NCBI GenBank assembly: GCA_903901375.1
Contig: CAIUQV010000090.1
Coordinates: 1 to 23,969, forward strand
DNA length: 23,969 nucleotides
Source: an uncultured Ignavibacteriota bacterium
Lineage (GTDB): Bacteria > Bacteroidota > Ignavibacteria > Tepidaquicellales > Tepidaquicellaceae
Reading direction: 5' to 3'
Part shown: piece by piece, positions 7,859-15,511 of the stretch
How positions within the stretch are numbered: position 1 is the first letter of the stretch
Layout of the letters: every line of letters begins with the position of its first letter
Notes under the pieces: generated by a model
Databases searched by the model: none
Told to the model about the DNA's origin: nothing
Seen by the model: only the letters and a program-made list of their open reading frames with translations
Position numbers and translations under genes: made by a program

Positions 7859-8662
7859 TTGAAATACGATCCGGTAAAAAAAGTTTTTGGAGATATCGTT
7901 GCAAGGAAAGTATTCCTTAGAAGAATATTTTATAAATTGCTTGACATAATGTTTCTTCGTTCATGGCACGTTAGGAATACCGTTAAATCACTGTATAATT
8001 CATCAGATTCAATTAATATATTCGATGCGGGAATGGGGTTCGGACAATATTCTTATTTTATGGCAAAAAGGTTCAGGGGAGCTAAAATATTCGGGGTTGA
8101 CGTTAAAGATGAGCAGGTAGAAGACTGTAATTACTTTTTTGAAAAAAGTGGATTTAAGAATGTTAGGTTTGAAGTCGCGGACCTTACAAAGATAAATTAC
8201 AGTAATGAATATGACTTTATACTTAACGTAGATGTAATGGAGCATATCATTGAAGACGAACTGGTGTTGAAGAATTTTGCAAATGCTTTAAAGAAAGGCG
8301 GTAAACTTCTTATTAATACTCCGTCGGATTTGGGCGGAAGTGATGCACACGACGAACACGACGAGAGCTTTATTGAGGAACATGCAAGAAACGGATACTC
8401 AAAAGAAGATATTACTACAAAACTTGAACGTGCAGGATTAAAAGTTTCACACTTCAAATATACTTATGGTAAGTACGGAACAGTTTCCTGGAGATTCGGG
8501 ATAAAGTATCCGATATTAATTGCCGGGGTTTCAAAATTACTTATTTTAATTTTACCGATTTATTATTTCTTTACGCTTTGGTTTGTTCTGATTCTTATGT
8601 GGCTTGATACAAAGACCAGTAATGAAACAGGTACCGGAATTGTTGTAGTTGCTGAAAAGTAA
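7859..8662 (+). CDS. class I SAM-dependent methyltransferase with C-terminal membrane segments
   Basis: Predicted to transfer a methyl group from S-adenosylmethionine, here probably to a glycan or lipid-linked sugar given the adjoining glycosyltransferases. Motif I is IFDAGMGFGQ (residues 54-63), the acidic ribose-binding end of strand 2 is FGVDVKDEQ (~79-87), and the post-I/IV region is FILNVDVMEHI followed by LKKGGKLLINTPSD. Residues ~219-251 form one or two hydrophobic helices (LLILILPIYYFFTLWFVLIL), so the enzyme is likely held at the inner membrane. The only start compatible with the upstream TAG (7853-7855) and the usual MKYDPVKK opening is TTG at 7859. No Shine-Dalgarno site is visible. 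It lies between GT9 (11 bp gap) and the Omp85 gene (16 bp gap), so it is probably in one operon with them. Confidence 0.88.
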   Translation: MKYDPVKKVFGDIVARKVFLRRIFYKLLDIMFLRSWHVRNTVKSLYNSSDSINIFDAGMGFGQYSYFMAKRFRGAKIFGVDVKDEQVEDCNYFFEKSGFKNVRFEVADLTKINYSNEYDFILNVDVMEHIIEDELVLKNFANALKKGGKLLINTPSDLGGSDAHDEHDESFIEEHARNGYSKEDITTKLERAGLKVSHFKYTYGKYGTVSWRFGIKYPILIAGVSKLLILILPIYYFFTLWFVLILMWLDTKTSNETGTGIVVVAEK

Positions 8663-8678
8663 TTTTATTTAAATTACT

Positions 8679-10469
8679 TTGATTAAACTTAAAATAATCA
8701 GCGCCAAATTAATCATTAAGCATTTTATAGTCTTAGTAATTCTTGTTTGTACTTCAGACCTTTATTCACAAACATTGGTTGGCACTGTTGCGATTGAAGG
8801 TAATTCATTTTTTAGTGATAACGAACTAAAGAATTCTATGGTTCTCAAAACGGATAAACCGTTTCTCGCTGACCAGTTTAATACAGACTTAAAATCCATC
8901 CGTTCAAAATACCGTGATAATGGATTCCTTTTCGCAAAAATATCCGGGTTTAAAATATTATTCAACAACGATTCCTCTTTTGCAGACCTTACGATTTCAA
9001 TAGAAGAGGGAAAACAGGTAATGCTTGGAGATATTGTTATATCCGGCAACAGAACATTTTCTACGGCTGATATACTTGGTAAATTCGATACTAAAACCGG
9101 TGAAGTACTGGATAATAATATACTCAATAATGATATTAAAGAACTTCTGAATAATTATGAAAAACGGGGAAGTCTCTTTACAAAAGTGTTTGTTGATGAT
9201 GTTTCTGTTTATTACGAAAATTCACTTCCTAAATTAAGATTAAAAATAATAATTAAAGAAGAGTCAAAAGTAAAAATCAGTAACATTAGAATTAAAGGTA
9301 ATGAAGACACAAAAGAGTCAGTAATACTACGGGAACTGAAAATTAATAATGATAAATCTGTAACCCGTGAAGACCTTCAGAATATTAAATTCAGACTTGA
9401 ACGGCTTAACATTTTTGAAGTTGTTGAAACTCCTGTTGTTTATACTCTTACAAACAAGAACGAATCCGGGTTATTGATTAAGGTTAAGGAAGGTAACACA
9501 AACACTTTTGATGGAATTATTGGTTACGTTCCCCCTGCTAACGAAAACGAAAACGGATATTTTACGGGTCTGATTAATTTATCTTTCAGAAATTTGTTCG
9601 GAACTGCCCGACGTCTTGATGCAAGATGGCAGCAGGAAACAAAATCTATTCAGGAGCTTGAATTAAAATACGGAGAGCCGTATTTCTTTGGTTTGCCGCT
9701 TAATGTAAGCGGTGGTTTTCTTCAGAGATTACAGGATTCAAGTTATACAAGAAGAAAATTTGATGCAAAAGGAGATATACTCGTAACGAGCAAATTTACT
9801 TTTGGCTTCTCTGCCGGTATCGACAGGATTATTCCTCCGGAGGATTCACTTGTAAGTTTTAAAGTTGCCGATTCGAGGGTTTTGTATGCCGGAACTGAAA
9901 TCAGGTTTGATAGCCGCGATAATATTTATATTCCCGAAAAAGGTATTCTTTACAGGGCAAACTATGTTTATGGTGACAAGAAAATATATAACCGTCAGGG
10001 GTCGGTTAATTCTGCCGACCAGTCATTCGCGCTCCAGAGGTATTCTATGGATGTTGATGTTTTCTTTTCTTTTTTCAGAAGACAATCGCTTCTTGTGAGA
10101 TTATTTGCCGGCCAGGTTGTTTCTGATAAACTTGAAGATGCTGATTATTTCAAAGTCGGAGGTATAAAAAATGTAAGAGGTTACCGTGAAGAACAGTTCA
10201 GAGCTTCTGCTTTTACTTACGGCACAGTTGAAATGCGTTATGCATTTTCCCGAAAAAGTTTTGCTTCAGTATTTTTTGATCCGGGATATTATTATAGACC
10301 TGCCGACTTACTAAATAATATTCCAAGACAGGAAAGTTTTATATTCGGTTACGGACTTGGTATCAGGATTGAAACAGCTATTGGTGTTATTGGTGTGAAT
10401 TATGCAATCGGTAAAGATGATGGTATACTTGACGGAAAGATACATTTTGGGCTTATAAATGAATTTTAA
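8679..10469 (+). CDS. Omp85/BamA-family outer-membrane beta-barrel protein
   Basis: An outer-membrane assembly or translocation pore. Residues 1-31 are a signal peptide (hydrophobic IVLVILVCTSDLYSQ). Three POTRA domains follow, each opening with the same pattern: VAIEGNSFFSDNEL (~37), IVISGNRTFSTADIL (~116) and IRIKGNEDTKESVIL (~203). From ~270 to 596 is the bacterial surface antigen (D15) barrel, with RFDSRDNIYIPEKG (~410) and the conserved lid motif VRGYREEQF (498-506, R499-G500-Y501). The protein ends in phenylalanine, as Omp85 barrels usually do. BamA itself normally has five POTRAs and about 800 residues, so with three POTRAs and 596 residues this is a shorter paralogue (TamA-like or specialised). 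The start is TTG at 8679; an in-frame TAA lies at 8670 and no ATG fits the signal peptide. It is last in the glycan cluster. Confidence 0.93.
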   Translation: MIKLKIISAKLIIKHFIVLVILVCTSDLYSQTLVGTVAIEGNSFFSDNELKNSMVLKTDKPFLADQFNTDLKSIRSKYRDNGFLFAKISGFKILFNNDSSFADLTISIEEGKQVMLGDIVISGNRTFSTADILGKFDTKTGEVLDNNILNNDIKELLNNYEKRGSLFTKVFVDDVSVYYENSLPKLRLKIIIKEESKVKISNIRIKGNEDTKESVILRELKINNDKSVTREDLQNIKFRLERLNIFEVVETPVVYTLTNKNESGLLIKVKEGNTNTFDGIIGYVPPANENENGYFTGLINLSFRNLFGTARRLDARWQQETKSIQELELKYGEPYFFGLPLNVSGGFLQRLQDSSYTRRKFDAKGDILVTSKFTFGFSAGIDRIIPPEDSLVSFKVADSRVLYAGTEIRFDSRDNIYIPEKGILYRANYVYGDKKIYNRQGSVNSADQSFALQRYSMDVDVFFSFFRRQSLLVRLFAGQVVSDKLEDADYFKVGGIKNVRGYREEQFRASAFTYGTVEMRYAFSRKSFASVFFDPGYYYRPADLLNNIPRQESFIFGYGLGIRIETAIGVIGVNYAIGKDDGILDGKIHFGLINEF

Positions 10470-10498
10470 AGTGCCGGATAAAATTCGGCACTTTAAAA
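10464..10498. terminator. bidirectional hairpin terminator between convergent genes
   Basis: TTTTAAAGTGCCG (10464-10476) pairs perfectly with CGGCACTTTAAAA (10486-10498), a 13-bp stem with a 9-base loop that can close further. It overlaps the stop codon of the Omp85 gene and lies 9 bases from the stop of the convergent lipoprotein gene, so it probably serves both strands. Confidence 0.85.
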
Positions 10499-10506
10499 TC
10501 TTATAC

Positions 10507-11067
10507 CTATTTTTTGTCTGTTTTCTTTTCTTCTTTTTTATCTGTTTTATTCGGTTCCAGTTTATCCGTCGGCATGTTCATATTCTCGTGTCCCGGAGGC
10601 ATTTGAATGTTTTCATGTCCCGGGGGCATCTGCGGTGGCGGCATTGTAATGTTAGCTTTTGCCATTGCCTCCTTTTGGAACTCAACTGCTAACTCATTCA
10701 TTGCTTTGTCAATCTCATCAATAATTACTTTAACATCTGCTTCAGCCATATATTTGCTTACAAGTGTTCCGGCTTCCTGCCTGTCTTTAAAGCCTACAGA
10801 GCTGCAGATTTCCATATCCTTTTTTTCTATTAAAGAAGAAATAGATTCGTTTAACTTGTTTTCATCGAATGCCTTTTCTCCGTTTGGGGAAGTTGAAATA
10901 CTTGCCTCAACAAACGACATACCGGCATTTCTGTAGTCAGAAGACTTTACGTACTCTTTAATTTTTGTAAGATATTTTATCACTTTGTCCTTTTCTGTAC
11001 CGCAAGAAAACAATCCCAGCGAAACTAAAAATACTACTGCAAGCATTACTGCTTTTGAACTTTTCAT
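10507..11067 (-). CDS. lipoprotein with MPPGHEN tandem repeats and lysine-rich tail
   Basis: A predicted lipoprotein of 186 residues with no family I recognise. Residues 1-21 form a lipoprotein signal peptide ending LGLFS before lipidated C22. Residues ~26-137 are mostly helical and charged, with two further cysteines (near C88). Residues 147-153 and 156-162 are two copies of MPPGHEN inside a Met/Pro/His-rich stretch. The last ~20 residues are almost only D, E, T and K. The start at 11067 is chosen because AAAGGAG lies at 11073-11079, five bases upstream, and because it places the signal peptide at the N terminus; an in-frame ATG at 11100 has no such support. Met/His-rich repeats in envelope proteins often bind copper or other metals, but that is inference here. 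It is transcribed alone, divergent from the peroxiredoxin gene. Confidence 0.82.
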   Translation of the reverse strand: MKSSKAVMLAVVFLVSLGLFSCGTEKDKVIKYLTKIKEYVKSSDYRNAGMSFVEASISTSPNGEKAFDENKLNESISSLIEKKDMEICSSVGFKDRQEAGTLVSKYMAEADVKVIIDEIDKAMNELAVEFQKEAMAKANITMPPPQMPPGHENIQMPPGHENMNMPTDKLEPNKTDKKEEKKTDKK

Positions 11068-11072
11068 TAAAA

Positions 11073-11079
11073 CTCCTTT
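11073..11079 (-). promoter_or_regulatory. Shine-Dalgarno site fixing the lipoprotein start
   Basis: Read on the minus strand this is AAAGGAG, five bases before the ATG at 11067. It decides in favour of the shorter lipoprotein form over the ATG at 11100. Confidence 0.75.
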
Positions 11080-11386
11080 AATTGGTTTTGGTTTATTCAT
11101 AAAATTTATTCAAGTTGATTTTAATAAACAAGTAAGTAATGTAGTTTAGTTTGGAATTATTTTCGTGTTGATTTGTAATTTGTTTATTTGTACAAATTTA
11201 CATTGAATTGTAATAAACATGTTAATTTTCTACTCAGATAGTTGAAATTAAAGCAAATTATCAGCCTAAAAGTTAAAAAACAGCAATTTTATTCAATATT
11301 TGCAAATTATTTGGGCTAATCTGATATTTAAATTTAATCGTCATCCAGCTTTTGTGGCATTTCTTCGGATTGTTAATGCATTTTGA

Positions 11387-11417
11387 TTTGTTTATATTTA
11401 TAGTTATTCTATATTTA
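11387..11417 (+). promoter_or_regulatory. candidate Bacteroidota-type promoter of the peroxiredoxin gene
   Basis: TTTG (11387-11390), exactly 19 bases, then TATATTTA (11410-11417): seven of eight bases of the -7 consensus TAnnTTTG and all of the -33 box. Transcription would begin near 11424, giving a leader of roughly 33 bases that includes the AAAGGA ribosome site before the ATG at 11457. Confidence 0.45.
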
Positions 11418-11456
11418 GTATAACATTTAACCATAAATAAGAAAGGAATAATAATT

Positions 11457-11945
11457 ATGTCTTTGAAAATTGGAGATTTAGCTCCGGATTTTAAACTGTT
11501 TTCGAAAAATACTACCGGTGAACCTAAAGAATTTGGACTTGCAGATTATAAAGGTAAAAATGTTGTGATTTTATTCTATCCCCTGTCATACACAAGTGTC
11601 TGTACCACAGAAATGTGTTCGGTTTCGGAAGGATTTGAAAAATACTCATCTATGGATGCTGTTGTTCTTGGTATTAGCGTTGATTCCATTTTTACTCAGG
11701 AAGCCTGGGCAAAGGCCAACGGAATTACTATTCCGTTATTAAGTGATTTTAACTCAACAGTATCAAATGCTTATGGTACTAAATATGCAGATGGCGGATT
11801 TGTTCTTGGAATGAATGGTGTATCAAAACGTGCAGCTTTTGTGGTAAATAAAGAAGGAAAGATTGCGTACGCAGAAGTTCTCGAAAATGCAGGTGAACTT
11901 CCGAATTTTGAAAAGATTCTTGAAACATTGAAATCTTTAAACTAA
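11457..11945 (+). CDS. peroxiredoxin (AhpC/TSA family, BCP-like)
   Basis: A thiol peroxidase that reduces hydrogen or organic peroxides in the cytoplasm, recycled by thioredoxin-type donors. At 162 residues it is the size of single-domain BCP/AhpE-type enzymes. The active site YPLSYTSVCTTEMC (residues 41-54) has the expected P42, T46 and peroxidatic C49. C54, five residues later, is spaced like the resolving cysteine of atypical 2-Cys BCP proteins. LGISVDSIFTQEAWAK and the late arginine (SKRAAFVV) fit the fold. The ATG follows AAAGGA at a normal distance. The gene seems to have its own promoter, and a hairpin follows its stop. I give no gene symbol because BCP and AhpE subtypes cannot be separated with confidence. 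Confidence 0.93.
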   Translation: MSLKIGDLAPDFKLFSKNTTGEPKEFGLADYKGKNVVILFYPLSYTSVCTTEMCSVSEGFEKYSSMDAVVLGISVDSIFTQEAWAKANGITIPLLSDFNSTVSNAYGTKYADGGFVLGMNGVSKRAAFVVNKEGKIAYAEVLENAGELPNFEKILETLKSLN

Positions 11946-11955
11946 AAGAAATTAT

Positions 11956-11990
11956 ATATCGGAAGAGGTTCATTTAATCACTTCCGATAT
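11956..11990 (+). terminator. hairpin between peroxiredoxin gene and ribF
   Basis: ATATCGGAAG (11956-11965) pairs perfectly with CTTCCGATAT (11981-11990) around a 15-base loop, followed by the T-poor tail TTGTATTT. It lies 10 bases after the peroxiredoxin stop and only 9 bases before the ribF ATG at 12000. It may be a weak terminator, or an RNA structure affecting ribF translation. Confidence 0.6.
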
Positions 11991-11999
11991 TTGTATTTA

Positions 12000-12929
12000 A
12001 TGAAGATATTAAGGAACTTAGAAAAAAGTAATTACGATAGGCATAGCGTTGTAACGGTTGGTACTTTTGATGGTGTTCATAAAGGACACCGTGTTGTAAT
12101 CGATAAACTGAACGATTTAAAGAAAAAGTATGGATGCAGAAGTGTGATTGTTACATTTGACCCTCACCCGCAGTTGATATTGAAGAATCGGGGAACTGAA
12201 ATTAAACTGCTATCCACAACTCATGAAAGACTTGAAGTTTTTCAGAAACTTGGAGTAGATGTAGTTTACATTTTAAAGTTTACCGAGGATTTTTCTTCAA
12301 CAAGTGCGGAAGAGTTCCTGAAAAAATATCTTGTTGATGGAATAGGTCTTGAACATCTTGTGCTCGGTTTTGACCATTCCTTTGGTAAGAATAGAGAGGG
12401 AAATTTTGAGTCATTGAATGCTATTTCCGGCAAGTATGGGTTCAGCCTGTATAAAGTTGATGAGTTTAAAGGTGAGTCTAGGATAAACAGTACTAATATT
12501 CGAAATTTGCTCCTTAATGGAGATATGAAAGGTGCAAGTGAAATTCTTGGTGATTATTATTCGTTTGAAGGAAATGTAGTTACGGGCGACAGAAGAGGGA
12601 ATACTATAGGTTTTCCCACTGCCAATGTGAAAATAATGGATGAACATAAACTTGTACCCAAAAATGGTGTGTATTTTGTGGAAGTTCTTGTTGATGGAGG
12701 ACATTATTTCGGAATGATGAATATTGGAAACAGACCTACAGTTTCAACCGGTAATGAAGTTTTTATCGAGGTTAACATCTTTGATTTTGATAAAAATATT
12801 TATGGAAAGAAAATAAAAGTGGTTATAAGGGATTACATCCGGGATGAAAAGAAGTTTAATTCTCTCGATGAACTCGTGAACCAGCTTAATAAAGATAAAC
12901 AAGAGTGTAATAAACATTTAATTAAATAA
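12000..12929 (+). CDS. ribF: bifunctional riboflavin kinase / FAD synthetase
   Basis: This phosphorylates riboflavin to FMN and adenylylates FMN to FAD. The N-terminal nucleotidyltransferase domain carries VVTVGTFDGVHKGHR with the HxGH-like motif (HKGH) near residues 15-29, FDPHP shortly after and FDHSFGKNREG around 125. The C-terminal riboflavin kinase domain starts at about residue 180 (FEGNVVTGDRRGNTIGFPTAN) and includes GVYFVEVLVDG and MMNIGNRPTV. The total of ~309 residues is the normal length. ATG 12000 is preferred over the in-frame TTG at 11991, since that TTG adjoins the hairpin arm and adds only MYL. No Shine-Dalgarno site is present. rpsO follows after 14 bp and pnp after that, so ribF-rpsO-pnp is probably one transcript; no FMN riboswitch is seen. 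Confidence 0.96.
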   Translation: MKILRNLEKSNYDRHSVVTVGTFDGVHKGHRVVIDKLNDLKKKYGCRSVIVTFDPHPQLILKNRGTEIKLLSTTHERLEVFQKLGVDVVYILKFTEDFSSTSAEEFLKKYLVDGIGLEHLVLGFDHSFGKNREGNFESLNAISGKYGFSLYKVDEFKGESRINSTNIRNLLLNGDMKGASEILGDYYSFEGNVVTGDRRGNTIGFPTANVKIMDEHKLVPKNGVYFVEVLVDGGHYFGMMNIGNRPTVSTGNEVFIEVNIFDFDKNIYGKKIKVVIRDYIRDEKKFNSLDELVNQLNKDKQECNKHLIK

Positions 12930-12943
12930 TAATTCATATAAAA

Positions 12944-13216
12944 ATGGGATTAACAAAAGAAGACAGACAAGCAATTGTAACAAAATTCGGAAAGAATGAG
13001 AAAGATTCCGGAAAAACCGAAGTTCAGATAGCAATCTTAACAAAAAGAATAAATGAACTATCGGCTGATCATTTTAATAAACACAAAAAGGACAATCATT
13101 CAAAAACTGGTCTTTTAAAGATGGTAGGGAAAAGAAGAAAACTTCTTAAATACCTCGAGAACAAAGACATTACACGTTACAGACAGATTGTGAAAGATTT
13201 AGAATTAAGAAAGTAA
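12944..13216 (+). CDS. rpsO: 30S ribosomal protein S15
   Basis: S15 binds the central domain of 16S rRNA early in small-subunit assembly. All 90 residues of the family length are present, with the diagnostic GSGKTEVQIAILTKRI-type segment (here DSGKTEVQIAILTKRINEL), HFNKHKKDNHSKTGLLKMVGKRRKLLKYL and the ending RYRQIVKDLELRK. It sits between ribF (14 bp) and pnp (18 bp) with no terminator. The rpsO-pnp order is widely conserved in bacteria. In enterobacteria S15 represses its own mRNA through a leader pseudoknot; I see no clear equivalent here. Confidence 0.98.
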   Translation: MGLTKEDRQAIVTKFGKNEKDSGKTEVQIAILTKRINELSADHFNKHKKDNHSKTGLLKMVGKRRKLLKYLENKDITRYRQIVKDLELRK

Positions 13217-13234
13217 ATTTAAAGAAAGATAAAG

Positions 13235-15403
13235 ATGGTTTTTAGAAAAACTATGGAGATAGGCGGAAGGAAACTTACGCTTGAAACAGGAAGATTAGCA
13301 AAACAGGCTAATGGTGCAGTGTTGGCATCTTATGACGATAACGTTGTATTGTGTACAGTAGTTGCAAAAGAAGAGGCAAACGTTGGACAGGATTTTTTCC
13401 CGTTATCGGTTGACTACCGGGAAAAAACTGGAGCGGTTGGAAAAATACCGGGCGGATTTTTCAGAAGGGAAGGAAGACCTTCAGAGAAGGAAATTTTGTC
13501 GTCTCGTCTTATAGACAGACCTATCAGACCAATGTTTGCAGAAGGATATTTTTGTGAAACACAGATAAACGTTAGTGTTTATTCAGCAGATGGTGAATAC
13601 GATCCGGATGTGATAGGATGTGTCGGTGCATCTGCAGCATTGCTGGTTTCTGATATTCCTTTTCACGAACCTATTGCAGAAGTAAGGTTAACAAGAATTA
13701 ACGGTGAATTTATCGTAAATCCTACCTTCGGACAATTAGAGCAGGGTGATTTTGATGTCACTGTTGCCGGTACTTTAACTTCTATCGTAATGGTTGAAGG
13801 CGAGGCAAAAGAAGTTTCCGAAGAGGATCTGCTTTCGGCAGTCGAATTTGCACACAAGCATATTATTGACCTCTGTAATTTCCAGAAGGAATTTGCAGCC
13901 GAAGCAGGTAAACCCAAAAGAACTGTTGACCCGCTTGAAGACAGAACTGAAATGATGAACGAAGTTAAGGCACTTTATGAAGAAGGAATAAAAAGTCTGG
14001 ACAGAACCATCCTTTCTAAAGAAGACAGACATAAAAAATCTAAAGAGTTAAAACTCAGGGTATTGGAAGCTCTTGCAGAAAAATATCCGGAGTCTGAAAA
14101 GAAACTCGAGGAAATTATGCATGATATCCAGCAGGTTGATATGAGAAAGATGATTGTCGAAGAACAGATAAGACTCGATGGAAGGGGAGTTACAGATATC
14201 AGACCTATAACCTGTGAAGTCGGCGTTCTGCCCAGAACACACGGCTCTGCTCTGTTTACACGAGGTGAGACGCAAAGCTTAACTACAATGACTCTTGGAA
14301 CAAAACGCGATGAGCAGATTGTTGAAGGTCTTATTAAAGAAGAAGGAAATAAAAGAGTTCTTCTGCATTATAACTTTCCGTCATTCAGTGTCGGAGAAGT
14401 TGGCGGAAGACCCGGCCCCGGAAGAAGAGAAATCGGTCACGGTAATCTTGCAGAACGTGCACTGAAGAAAATGATTCCTTCGGAAGCTGATTTCCCTTAC
14501 ACAGTAAGAATTGTTTCTGATATCCTCGAATCAAACGGCTCTTCATCAATGGCTACTGTTTGTGCGGGATCACTCGCGCTTATGGACGGCGGTGTGAAGA
14601 TAACAAGACCTGTGGCAGGTATTGCGATGGGACTTATTAAAGAAGAAGAAAAAGTTGTTGTCTTAAGTGATATTCTCGGTTCCGAAGACCATTTCGGAGA
14701 TATGGATTTTAAGGTTGCGGGAACAACTGAAGGTATTACTGCAATTCAGATGGATATTAAAATTCAGGGGATTTCCTTTGATATTATGAAACAGGCTTTG
14801 GTTCAGGCTAAAGCAGGAAGGCTTCATATTCTTGGCATAATGAACGAAACTATTGCAAATGGCAAAGAAGAACTTTCTCCTTATGCTCCGCAGTTATTCT
14901 CAATACAGGTTCCTGTTGATATGATTGGTCTTGTCATTGGTCCTGGAGGAAAAACTATCAGAGGTATCATTGCTGAAAGTAAAGCTGAAATTGATATTAA
15001 TGACGAAGGTAAAGTGACTGTAGCAGCAGTAAACAAAGAGAATGCTGATATCGCAATCAATATGATAAGAGCATTAACGGCAGTTCCTGAAGTTGGTGCA
15101 GTATATGATGGCGTTGTTAAGGGAATTAAAGAATTTGGAGCTTTTGTTGAAATTATGCCCGGCAAAGAAGGCCTTCTTCATATATCAGAGATTGATGTGG
15201 TAAGAGTTGCAAATGTTGCCGACGTATTAAAGATGGGTGATAAAATACAGGTTAAACTTCTTGGTATCGATGATAACGGTAAACTGAAACTCAGCAGACG
15301 CGCATTGCTTAAGAAGGAAGGCGGTGAAAATTCGCATGAAGAAAAACCCAAAAGAAGAGAAGGTGGACATTCAAAACCACCAAACAGAAAACCAAGATCA
15401 TAA
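13235..15403 (+). CDS. pnp: polyribonucleotide nucleotidyltransferase (PNPase)
   Basis: A phosphorolytic 3'-5' exoribonuclease that degrades mRNA and sRNA, usually as a trimer. In order: a first RNase PH domain (GKIPGGFFRREGRPSEKEIL, SRLIDRPIRPMF), a helical linker (~235-310), a second RNase PH domain with the catalytic region around SEDHFGDMDFKVAGTTEG (~483-500), a KH domain (VIGPGGKTIRGI, ~565-577) and an S1 domain (VYDGVVKGIKEFGAFVEI to GLLHISEI, ~622-655). The tail is short, basic and probably disordered (EEKPKRREGGHSKPPNRKPR). At 722 residues it is standard length. It follows rpsO by 18 bp and ends in a strong terminator 12 bases after the stop. Confidence 0.98.
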   Translation: MVFRKTMEIGGRKLTLETGRLAKQANGAVLASYDDNVVLCTVVAKEEANVGQDFFPLSVDYREKTGAVGKIPGGFFRREGRPSEKEILSSRLIDRPIRPMFAEGYFCETQINVSVYSADGEYDPDVIGCVGASAALLVSDIPFHEPIAEVRLTRINGEFIVNPTFGQLEQGDFDVTVAGTLTSIVMVEGEAKEVSEEDLLSAVEFAHKHIIDLCNFQKEFAAEAGKPKRTVDPLEDRTEMMNEVKALYEEGIKSLDRTILSKEDRHKKSKELKLRVLEALAEKYPESEKKLEEIMHDIQQVDMRKMIVEEQIRLDGRGVTDIRPITCEVGVLPRTHGSALFTRGETQSLTTMTLGTKRDEQIVEGLIKEEGNKRVLLHYNFPSFSVGEVGGRPGPGRREIGHGNLAERALKKMIPSEADFPYTVRIVSDILESNGSSSMATVCAGSLALMDGGVKITRPVAGIAMGLIKEEEKVVVLSDILGSEDHFGDMDFKVAGTTEGITAIQMDIKIQGISFDIMKQALVQAKAGRLHILGIMNETIANGKEELSPYAPQLFSIQVPVDMIGLVIGPGGKTIRGIIAESKAEIDINDEGKVTVAAVNKENADIAINMIRALTAVPEVGAVYDGVVKGIKEFGAFVEIMPGKEGLLHISEIDVVRVANVADVLKMGDKIQVKLLGIDDNGKLKLSRRALLKKEGGENSHEEKPKRREGGHSKPPNRKPRS

Positions 15404-15415
15404 ATAATTCATAAT

Positions 15416-15439
15416 AAGCCGGTTTACACCGGCTTTTTT
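15416..15439 (+). terminator. rho-independent terminator of ribF-rpsO-pnp
   Basis: AAGCCGGT (15416-15423) pairs with ACCGGCTT (15428-15435) around a TTAC loop, followed by a run of six T counting the end of the stem. It lies 12 bases after the pnp stop and is a textbook intrinsic terminator. Confidence 0.92.
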
Positions 15440-15465
15440 ATTGCTGATTTGGAACAGCCTTTTGC

Positions 15466-15497
15466 TTTGACTGTATTCATTATTATACATAAATTTT
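15466..15497 (+). promoter_or_regulatory. possible promoter of the small lipoprotein gene
   Basis: TTTG (15466-15469), 20 bases, then TAAATTTT (15490-15497), one mismatch from TAnnTTTG and one base over the usual spacing. It would give a leader of only about 8 bases before the ATG at 15512, so the call is tentative. Confidence 0.28.
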
Positions 15498-15511
15498 ATA
15501 AAATTAATATT

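Larger units (their letters stand above)
11068..11456. other. 389-bp AT-rich divergent intergenic region
   Basis: Between the minus-strand lipoprotein gene and the plus-strand peroxiredoxin gene. It holds the lipoprotein's ribosome site, a perfect 12-bp palindrome ATTTGTACAAAT (11186-11197) and a good candidate peroxiredoxin promoter (11387-11417). I see no small gene, tRNA, strong hairpin or repeat. The promoter of the lipoprotein gene is not identifiable by eye. Confidence 0.7.

Noticed and set aside
10459..10936. Plus-strand open frames opposite the MPPGHEN lipoprotein
   Set aside because: Antisense to a gene with a signal peptide and Shine-Dalgarno site; composition (F-, H- and R-rich) is typical of shadow translation.
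11068..11100. Upstream in-frame ATG for the MPPGHEN lipoprotein
   Set aside because: It would bury the lipoprotein signal peptide behind 11 polar residues; AAAGGAG at 11073-11079 points to ATG 11067.
11258..11334. Imperfect inverted repeat around TATCAG / CTGATA in the divergent intergenic region
   Set aside because: Pairing is interrupted and short over a 60-base loop; expected by chance in AT-rich DNA.
11991..11999. TTG at 11991 as the ribF start
   Set aside because: It directly abuts the hairpin arm and adds only MYL; ATG 12000 begins the usual RibF N terminus.
11946..11999. FMN riboswitch before ribF
   Set aside because: Only 54 bases are available, with a single simple hairpin; no multi-helix RFN-type structure or conserved bases are seen.
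15449..15511. TTG-started extension of the small lipoprotein
   Set aside because: The extra residues precede a perfect lipoprotein signal peptide and cover a likely promoter.
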